Shown here: positions 56,241 to 64,000 of the stretch, in pieces
Layout: the number at the start of each line of letters is the position of its first letter
Numbering within the stretch: the stretch's first letter is position 1
Origin: Siphonodentalium dalli
Lineage: Eukaryota; Mollusca; Scaphopoda; Gadilida; Siphonodentaliidae
DNA length: 64,000 nucleotides
Direction of reading: 5' to 3'
Assembly (NCBI GenBank): GCA_032622095.1
Contig: CP136068.1
Location: forward strand, 49,350,443 to 49,414,442
Made by a program: the position numbers and the translations under genes
The notes under the pieces: model-generated
Database searches by the model: none
Seen by the model: the letters and a program-made list of their open reading frames with translations, nothing else
What the model was told of the DNA's origin: nothing

Positions 56241-57507
56241 TGAATACATTATACATCCTGAAAAAGTCTAACGGGTACGGAAAATGGGAAAATGCTAGTA
56301 GTTTTAAACCCATTTCTATAAATAGGACATCCATATCTCCACTGATATCCCCAGAACACGATCACAGAAAACACCATAGATGGCGTAATAATAATGACTG
56401 TAACCGGAAAGTCAGAAGACATATAACTTTTATCACAATGTGACCGAAACAATTACACACAACCTTGATGTCGGCAAAGTCGTGGCTGTCTAAGGCCAAA
56501 TAAAACAATATTTGCGGTTTGGGTTTCCCTGCCGACCCTATTTTAAAGCCCATATCCTAAAGTTTTTTTCATGGTTTTCAAGAAAATCCGTTTAATTTTT
56601 CTCCAAAAATTTCATAAAACACAAAAAACACATTTAAGCATTTCAGAATAAGTTGATTTCTAAGTGAAAGTATTGTGTAATATTAAAATTTATACAAAAA
56701 TAATCAAAAGTAGTTTTATGTCAATCTTTCAGAGTAAAATACGCAAATGAAAAGTCATAAGAATATGTCAAAATAAACAAATTAATTAAAAACATTAAAT
56801 TTCAAGCCTACCTGCCGAACCTATGTTTTTCGGTTATAACCCAAACCAGACATTTAATTTTCTTTGGCCCAATCAGCAGATATAGCGTTCGGTCATTATG
56901 TTAAATGGAAAGCTGAATTGTCTGAAACCGGTTGTTCTTAATTGTATCATAAAGCCTGCATGTAAACATGTATACGTATTTAACATATTTATTGACGTAT
57001 TTAACATATTTTGATCCCTGGAACCGAACCGGGATGTGATACACGGGAGCTTAATTCAAGGACGCGATGTGTGACATGTGACCCACGAACACTATATAGC
57101 AACATAACTGAATTCAGCTTAAAATATATACCCAAATAGCTGTTAACTTTGCGTCAACCCGTTTTATACTAAAGCATCATTGATGAGTAGTTATCCCACA
57201 GCACCAGCGCCCAATTAAGCTAGTGGGTTGAAAACAGGGAAACTTCAGCCCAAAATAGGGAGAAGTGGGGAGACTTAAGAAAAACATAAGAAACACTTAG
57301 GCAAAATAAAATATAGTATTTGAGTCTCTGACACCGCCGCATTGAAATAAATGGCCCGCTTTGGACGTTTTATTTCGATTTTCGATATTCTGACGAATAA
57401 AACAGATTAAAAAAACTTTTATCATTTTTTTTCCTCAAAATTACGTTCGTATGTTTTTACCAACATGTCCATACGTATCGAGCATTAACTGCAGCATGCA
57501 TGAACTG
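56241..57507. other. No gene seen
   Basis: AT-rich, short frames only. Two similar phrases with GCCGACCCTATTTTAAAGCC / GCCGAACCTATGTTTTTCGG (near 56,531 and 56,815) may be a diverged duplication. A duplicated GACGTATTTAACATATT lies near 56,969 and 56,994. Confidence 0.45.
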
Positions 57508-57982
57508 TTAAAGGTACTCAATCCGATAAAACTCCTCTCAATTACTATTTCAATGGCTTCGGGGGTCAAAAATATTTGATTCGAGTCGAGGAAGCTCAAA
57601 TTTGTTAGATATCGATTTTAGAAATCTATTATTTTTCATTATCGGGAATACTTTCTGGCCCAGAACTCAGTCAAAATTGCGTTATTATTACCACTTGATT
57701 TTAGAGTTATCCATCCTTGTCTGTTTGAATAGATTTTGGTGTACACATCCCGAGCAGATTACGGCAGTTGAAGGCAATTATTAGTACTCATCTCGAGTAA
57801 ATAACAAATTTCAAAAATCAATATCTAATAACTGTGAGCTTTGTTTGATGGGTTCCTCGACTCGAATCAAATATTTTTTACCCCCAAAGCCAAAGAAATA
57901 GTAATATAGGACCCTCTGATCGGATTGTTGTTGTTGGAATCTGTTGAGATGGGGACCCTCTGTTCGGATTGAGTACCTTTAA
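57508..57982. mobile_element. TTAA-flanked MITE, copy 2
   Basis: The element runs 57,512-57,978 (467 bp), with the same AGGTACTCAATCCG ends and TTAA flanks (57,508-57,511; 57,979-57,982) as copy 1 at 49.3 kb. It differs mainly by a short deletion near 57,593 where copy 1 reads TCACCCATCAAAG. Two close copies 8 kb apart suggest recent or local transposition. Confidence 0.9.
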
Positions 57983-58589
57983 GATAATTATGTCGCCTCG
58001 ATGAACTGTATATATAATCAGACCTTGTGTGCTACGATTTGGGTCTTAATTAATGGGAGTGAAACTAAAGTTCCAATGGAGGAGTTGTGGAGCTGAGGTA
58101 TAACAATACACATGGCAATACCTTGAATATACGTGATTGCTTATCACGCATACCAGCAATGGGCACTTCACTCAATTCAATTCAATTTATAACTATATCA
58201 CGATCTTGAGATTGTCGAGGCGCGGCTTACGAGTTACTCTGAACAGTCATAGAGTTTGAATATGAATACATGTTGATTCAATTAATAGCGATTTCAACTT
58301 AACAAAAGCATCGGCGTTGTACGGGTCACACCTCCTATTCTCAATGAATAGAATGACGGATGTAGCGCCTAATAATACGGTGAATGGTCCGTGTCTTCGG
58401 TCATTAGAAACGTACCTACGGACCAGGTGTATGCTGAAATATTTAAGGACCACAATGAGATTTTTGGAAACGCAATCATTATGAAATTCAGAAGAAAGAT
58501 CTGATTCTTCCCAATAGGATTTGGACCTTCCGTTTAATCACTTCGAGTAAGGGTAAGTTCGGTGAAAATAATTAATTCAGATAATATAT

Positions 58590-59020
58590 GGTATTTATAA
58601 AAAAACAAATAATAATAACGTAAACACTCGAAGTTAAAGTGATGTGAAACACGGCGGTAGGGTGTAACAATATAGATGGAGAATAATCTTGTTTAAAGTA
58701 GTTATTTTTACAAATATGTTGTCTAAATTGATAACACACGCCGTCATTCATATATACATGTATATTAATTAAAACCAATGACTGCCGATAGCGAAATCGT
58801 TTTCGTTTGTTTATCGCCGATAGAAGCGTCCCGATTCGAGTAGTAAATATTTACAATTTAGCGTAGTTCAGACAATGTTTTCTATGGAGTGGTACGGTCG
58901 ATTTGCTTGAGATTTTCGGTGATGTTAGTAGAATGCTATATTCATCCAGTTGACATAGCACCTGAATACTAACTTATCAGATTCATTCACCCGAACAAGT
59001 CCATAATATGTCTTTAATAT
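58590..59020. repeat. Dispersed repeat family R2, copy 2 (last part)
   Basis: It matches 28,915-29,310 over about 400 bp, sharing GAGTAGTAAATATTTACAAT, ACGGTCGATTTGCTTGAGAT, CATCCAGTTGACATA or CCTCCAGTTGACATA, and ACAAGTCCATAATATGTCTT. Between the two matching parts of this copy lies the younger TTAA MITE. The interval 57,983-58,589 holds nothing I can name. Confidence 0.8.
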
Positions 59021-59406
59021 AGTAAGAGTAAGTTTTTTAATTAAAAAAACATGAACGGACATGAGTCATTTGAACCTCAAAACTTATGTTTAAGAAATTT
59101 GGTTATATATATTCAAGTGGACCGAATTAAAGATTTCACAGAACGCCTAGATGCATACATGTATGGTCAAAGATAAGTTTATGATTCTTGACAATAGGCC
59201 TATACTAATCACGAACTTCCATGCCAATTATATCGTTCGATATTAGTCTTACTTACGCATCCTTATATATTTTATGATTTTATGGGTTGTTGATAAATAC
59301 ACGTAATGCCGATCTACACGCAGACTATATATTATTACTCAATACATAGCAATTTTCCGGATCTTTTAACTTTTTCGCGCTAATGTGAGACCCACGCCCA
59401 TTATTC

Positions 59407-60005
59407 AGTCATATCAGGAATAGACTAACAATGAACGCTCTTTATTCATACCATATCAGGAACATACTAACAATGAACGCTCTTTATTCATACCATATCA
59501 GGAACAGACTAAGAATGAACGCTCTTAAGTCATACCATATCAGGAACAGACTAACAATGAACGCTCTTTATTCATACCATATCAGGAACAGACTAACAAT
59601 GAACGCCCTTTATTCATACCATATCAGGAACAGGTTAACAATGAACGATCTTTATTCATACCATATCAGGACCAGACTAACAATGGACGCTCTTCATATC
59701 ATATCAGGAACAGACTAACAATAAGCGCTCTTTATTCGTACCATATAAGGAACAGACTAACAATGAACGGTCTCTATTCATATCATATAATGAACAGACT
59801 AACAAGGAACGCCCTTTATTCATACCATATAAGTCATATAACCATATAAGGAACAGACTAACAATGAACGCTTTTCATTCATACCATATAAGGAACAGAC
59901 TAACAATGAACGCTCTTCATTCATACCATATCAGGAACATACTAATAATGAACGCTCTTCATTCACACTATATCAGGAACATACTAACAAGGAACGCTCT
60001 TTATT
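59407..60005. repeat. Minisatellite, about 42-bp unit, about 14 copies
   Basis: Units contain AGACTAACAATGAACGCTCT, TTATTCATACCATATCAGGA and AC, with decay to the right (ATAAGG, TTCATTCAT variants). The embedded AACGCTCTTTATT motif is also found at 8.9-9.2 kb and 36.46-36.62 kb. A 95-codon frame here is a repeat artefact. Confidence 0.94.
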
Positions 60006-60937
60006 GCTACGTGTTCTAACAATCGGGACCCTGCTTTTCAAAACTCTATGACTTGAATAAGTTTTTATGGTATATAAAGTTCACATACATAAGGTGAGTC
60101 GCAATTGTATACGAAATTTATTAACCGAGTTCCCTAAATTCGATTCGAGCCGAATTTAGACAGGCTATACATTTAGTATAGAATTGCGACGAATTATAGA
60201 TCCATTTTATCACATAATCACATTTTATCAAGGAAAAGCGATATCGAAATGGCTGGGGTTAAAAACAAATAATATTGATTCATTATCACAACGGCCAAAG
60301 AGGAAGTAAAGACACCTTCAAGAAAAATTATAATTCCATTTAAATGTGTCTTTTCATGTTGAGAAACTTGTTCAATATATCACCCATGTTCATTTCAGTC
60401 AACACTAAATAACCAAACACAAATTTAATATCATAATTATATTCTAATTAACATAACACTAAAGTTCCGGTATTGACATCGATATCATTGCTTTAAGATA
60501 TTACGTCACTGTGCGTGCCGACAATACACGTGTATGTATCTTAATAAAAACAAACTTGAGGCCTGGTTTAATGGCTTTTTATGTGATAACAAAAATATTT
60601 AACGTATATTAAATTCTGGGACTTATTCTGGTCCCCGAGGAACAGAGTCTGGATGCAACAAAAGTCACTATAAATTGACACTTCAAACCGCCACGGGTTG
60701 AAACACTCTGATGCGGCTCACAGAGAATAAACTTGCCAGACGCAGGTATTTTAATAAGATTTGTATTAGAATGCCAAGTTAGTATCCAAACCGCCAGCAC
60801 ACAATGCCATGGTTTCGAATAAATTAAATAAAGTGACCCTCGTTGGTAAATACTTGAAATAATGTACATATACTCTCATATGATGGAGGCCAATAAACAA
60901 TTCACATTTTCGTTTGTTTATCGGCGATTTATTCGAG
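60006..60937. other. No recognisable feature
   Basis: No gene seen. TTTCGTTTGTTTATCGGCGAT near 60,909 (as overlapping halves) resembles the R2 phrase TTTTCGTTTGTTTATCGCCG at 58,800, so an R2 fragment may abut the next minisatellite. Confidence 0.45.
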
Positions 60938-62361
60938 ATGAACTGTTTATATTTCTATATACGTAATCCAGATGTCGTGTTTTATATATACGTAATCCAG
61001 ATGTCGTGATTATATATACGTAGTGCAGATGTCGTGTTTTATATATATACGTAATCCAGATGTCGTGTTTTATATATACGTAGTCCATATGGCGTGTTTT
61101 ATATATACGTAGTCCAGATGTCGTGTTTTATATATACGTATAGTCCAGATGTCGTGTTTTATATATACGTAGTCCAGATGTCGTGTTTCATATATACGTA
61201 TAGTCCAGATGTCGTGTTTTATATATACGTAGTCCAGATGTCGTGTTTTATATATACATAGTCCAGATGTCGTGTTTTATATATACGTAGTCCAGATGGC
61301 GTGTTTCATGAACTGTTTATATTTCTATATACGTAGTCCAGATGTCGTGTTTTATATATACGTAGTCCAGATGTCGTGTTTTATATATACGTAGTCCAGA
61401 TGTCGTGTTTTATATATACGTAGTCCATATGGCGTGTTTTATATATATGTAGTCCAGATGTCGTGTTTTATATATACGTAGTCCAGATGCGTGTTTTATA
61501 TATACCTAGTCCAGGTGTCGTGTTTTATATATACGTAGTCCAGATGTCGTGTTTTATATATACGTAGTCCATATGTCGTGTTTTATATATACGTAGTCCA
61601 TATGGCGTGTTTTATATATACGTAGTCCAGATGTCGTGTTTTATATATACTTATAGTCCAGATGTCGTGTTTTATATATACGTAGTCCAGATGTCGTGTT
61701 TTATATATACGTAGTCCAGATGTCGTGTTTTATATATACGTAGTCCAGATGTCGTGTTTTATATATACGTATAGTCCAGATGTCGTGTTTTATATATACG
61801 TAGTCCAGATGTCGTGTTTTATATATACGTAGTCCAGATGTCATGTTTTATATATACGTAGTCCATATGGCGTGTTTTATATATACGTAGTCCAGATGTC
61901 GTGTTTTGTATATACGTATAGTCCAGATGTCGTGTTTTATATATACGTAGTCCAGATGTCGTGTTTTATATATACGTATAGTCCAGATGTCGTGTTTTAT
62001 ATATACGTAGTCCAGATGTCGTGTTTTATATATACGTAGTCCAGATGTCGTGTTTTATATATACGTAGTCCAGATGGCGTGTTTCATGAACTGTTTATAT
62101 TTCTATATACGTAGTCCAGATGGCGTGTTTCATGAACTGTTTATATTTCTATATACGTAGTCCAGATGTCGTGTTTTATGAACTGTTTATATTTCTATAT
62201 ACGTAGTCCAGATGTCGTGTTTTATGAACTGTTTACATTCCTATATACGTAGTCCAGATGTCGTGTTTTATAAACTGTTTATATTTCTATATAGTCCAGA
62301 TGTCGTGTTTTATGAACTGTTTATATTTGTATATACGTAGTTCAGATGTCGTGTTTTATGA
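60938..62361. repeat. Minisatellite, 29-bp unit with 31- and 46-bp variants
   Basis: The main unit is GTAGTCCAGATGTCGTGTTT plus TATATATAC. A two-base TA insertion gives 31-bp units. A longer variant inserts CATGAACTGTTTATATTTCT before ATATACGTAGTCC at the left edge, near 61,308, and for most of 62,090-62,350. About 45 copies in total. The long variant at both edges may be the older form from which the 29-bp core was derived by deletion. Confidence 0.95.
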
Positions 62362-62669
62362 AATGGCACAGCCGATGTTGCTGAATATTTTGACAGTAAT
62401 AGTTTAATTATAAATTCTTCAAATAGGGGCAGTGGTTGGGATGTAAAATATCAGTTTGGTGTAGGGAAATATAAGCACGTAAAATTTCTTTTTAACGAAG
62501 ATTTTGTTTTTACTTCGCTGTCACCACAGGACCCGCGTGGAGACACAAATGAAGCTTTTAAAAATAAAAATAATTAGTTGAAAATTGCATGTCTGATATA
62601 GAGCGAAATTAGTCAAGATTATGTATCCTAATTTTACAACCAATATTAATGTACAGTATATTGTTTTAA

Positions 62670-63122
62670 AACTAACTGTCGACTACTTTTCTAATCTTCA
62701 ATCACCTAAACATATCTGATCTTTGGCGACTCTGTCGAAAATTTTCACATAATAAACATTCCTATCTAACCACAGCTCTTGTGATCGATGCAACAACGTA
62801 CTTAAACGAAGTACTAATCCAGTGTCCTAACTGCTATAAAATGTACCTTGATAAAGTACAGCACGTTCTCATTGAATGCAGTTCCCAGACATCACTACGG
62901 AATAATATGTTTTTTGATATTATTGATCGTTATGGCGTAGAATGTTTTATCAAGATTGATGATCTTTCAATGGACGAAATGATCTTGCTTCATTTGACTC
63001 ATATTACTGGTTATATGTGTACAGCAGTTGATGATATAGACGTCTTTCTGGACTTCATGGTAACGATTACTGCCAAATTATGGATGTGGTACAATGCACT
63101 CTTGCAGAGAAATATTTCCTAG
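62670..63122 (+). pseudogene. Reverse transcriptase C-terminus, second LINE
   Basis: The frame is open from about 62,670 with no ATG until 62,781. DLWRLCRKFSHNKHSYLTT (62,718 on) is the helical region that precedes the knuckle in LINE ORF2 proteins. CPNCYKMY, VQHVLIECSS and SLRNNMFFDIIDRYG then form a C-x2-C ... H ... C knuckle, ending at TAG 63,120-63,122. No catalytic RT motif is left in the window, so this is a 5'-truncated copy. It belongs to a different family from the LINE at 41-42.7 kb, as its C-terminus shares only the general pattern. Confidence 0.7.
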
Positions 63123-63147
63123 TCCATTGAATAATACAAATCAGTCA

Positions 63148-63470
63148 GCCCATCATCATCATCATCATCATCATCATCATTATCATCATCGTCGTCGTCG
63201 TCACCACCATCGACATAATCATCGTCATCATCATCGCCGTCGTCCATGTCATCATCATAATCTTCATCGTCGTCATCGCCACCGTCATCATTGACGTCAT
63301 CGTCATAATCTAATTTCCTCATCTTCAACATCATCTTTATCATCATGTACATCATCATCATCGTCATCATCATCATTATCATTATCATCATCAATATAGT
63401 CATCTTCTTCCTCATGTTCAACATTAACATCGTCATCATCGATCAACGTCGTCGTTCTCAACATCATCCC

Positions 63471-63501
<31 letters not shown>

Positions 63502-63505
63502 GTCA
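63148..63505. repeat. (ATC)n-rich microsatellite in the LINE 3' UTR
   Basis: An imperfect ATC/GTC tract of about 350 bp, similar to 44.23-44.48 kb. Poly-His, poly-Asp and poly-Ile frames in both strands follow from it and are not genes. Confidence 0.93.
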
Positions 63506-63690
63506 GTATATCCACCATTGTAGAAATGTAAATACGTCTTGCTTATCATATTTATTTGTGTTGTTTCTATACAATTTAATAATGATATCTATTCATTATG
63601 TTGTGCATAACAATGTTATATTCTTTGTAAAATCTTCAATATCTGGAGGAAATAAAGATATAATAATAATAATAATAATAATATCTTAAT

Positions 63691-64000
63691 TCAAGAAGGG
63701 CCGTTTGCTGAACTTATTATCTTAAGAATCCTCCAAAATGAATGAATGTGAATTGGATATTTTCTCAATTTGTTTTACAAAAACTCCTCCAAATCAATTA
63801 TTATTCCGTATTCCTGTACATTTATATCCGTGCAATATAAAACTGAACGGGAGAATCAATTAAGTAATTAAGGGTAATGTCTTTAAAACATTATCGAATG
63901 ATGTATTTTTTTTTATTTCGCTATAACCACAGGGATCCGCGTGGCAACACGAAGGAAGCTGTTATAAATCATCAGTTGTAAATTTCATGACTGCATGCTA
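63691..64000. other. Right edge; start of a further repeat copy
   Basis: From about 63,920 the sequence matches 62,505-62,600: TTCGCTATAACCACAGGGA, CGCGTGGCAACACGA, GGAAGCTGTTATAAA and TCAGTTGTAAATTTCATG against TTCGCTGTCACCACAGGA, CGTGGAGACACAAATGAAGC, TTAGTTGAAAATTGCATG. It probably starts another copy of the same element beyond the window. Confidence 0.55.

Larger units (their letters stand above)
62465..63690 (+). mobile_element. 3' part of a second LINE
   Basis: RT C-terminal coding (62,670-63,122) is followed by a 3' UTR that is largely an (ATC)n tract. It ends ATCTGGAGGAAATAAAGATA and (TAA)n at about 63,640-63,684. A microsatellite-like TAA tail rather than poly-A is usual for CR1/RTE-like LINEs. 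It is truncated upstream. GGACCCGCGTGGAGACAC near 62,531 recurs (GGATCCGCGTGGCAACAC) at 63,933, beyond the tail. Confidence 0.7.

Overview
The window looks like intergenic DNA from a eukaryote, most likely a marine invertebrate and best guess a mollusc. It is AT-rich, packed with tandem repeats and degenerate transposons, and contains no intact gene that I recognise. Three things support this reading: non-LTR retrotransposon ends, an antisense piece of eukaryotic 18S rRNA, and Helitron/Helentron units with microsatellites and tandem cores that resemble the 'pearl' elements described from bivalves. No operons, ribosome binding sites, CRISPR arrays or viral genes were seen. About a quarter of the window is satellite or minisatellite, so most long reading frames are by-products of repeats and are not annotated as genes.

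Layout, left part. 1-2506 is a recent tandem duplication with a 1,344/1,345-bp period. Minisatellites of 21 bp and 50 bp follow, then a foldback element and a complete non-autonomous hAT element (5261-6429) with a perfect 8-bp target duplication. 6.7-8.8 kb is a 27-bp minisatellite and 12.9-14.6 kb a 70-bp satellite. A second hAT-like copy (14.6-15.9 kb) carries a nested TA-flanked palindromic MITE. 17.4-19.2 kb is a higher-order repeat of about 547 bp. 19.6-21.7 kb is a head-to-tail array of Helentron-type elements on the minus strand. 23.7-26.2 kb is a 43-bp minisatellite and 30.0-31.8 kb a 22-bp minisatellite.

Layout, centre. The most gene-like part is 35.2-41.1 kb: a decayed DNA transposon that I assign to the Academ superfamily. 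Its long reading frame (36,953-40,677) encodes, in order, Cys/His zinc-binding motifs, a DDE-type transposase core, an XPG/FEN1-like nuclease domain and a C-terminal CXC-type cysteine cluster. One in-frame TGA and three frameshifts break it. Inverted arms of about 100 bp bracket it, a complete 880-bp Helentron sits inside the left flank, and a 5'-truncated LINE abuts the right arm.

Layout, right part. There are MITEs of several kinds: two TTAA-flanked elements of one family, a piggyBac-like MITE, and a PIF/Harbinger-like MITE with TAA duplications. An 18S rRNA fragment lies at 51.84-51.97 kb. Further minisatellites of 58, 42 and 29 bp follow. The 3' end of a second LINE, with (ATC)n and (TAA)n tracts, closes the window. 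Several dispersed families recur in the window, which makes it a good place to watch satellites and mobile elements arise from one another. All superfamily names come from motifs and end signatures read by eye; no database search was possible.
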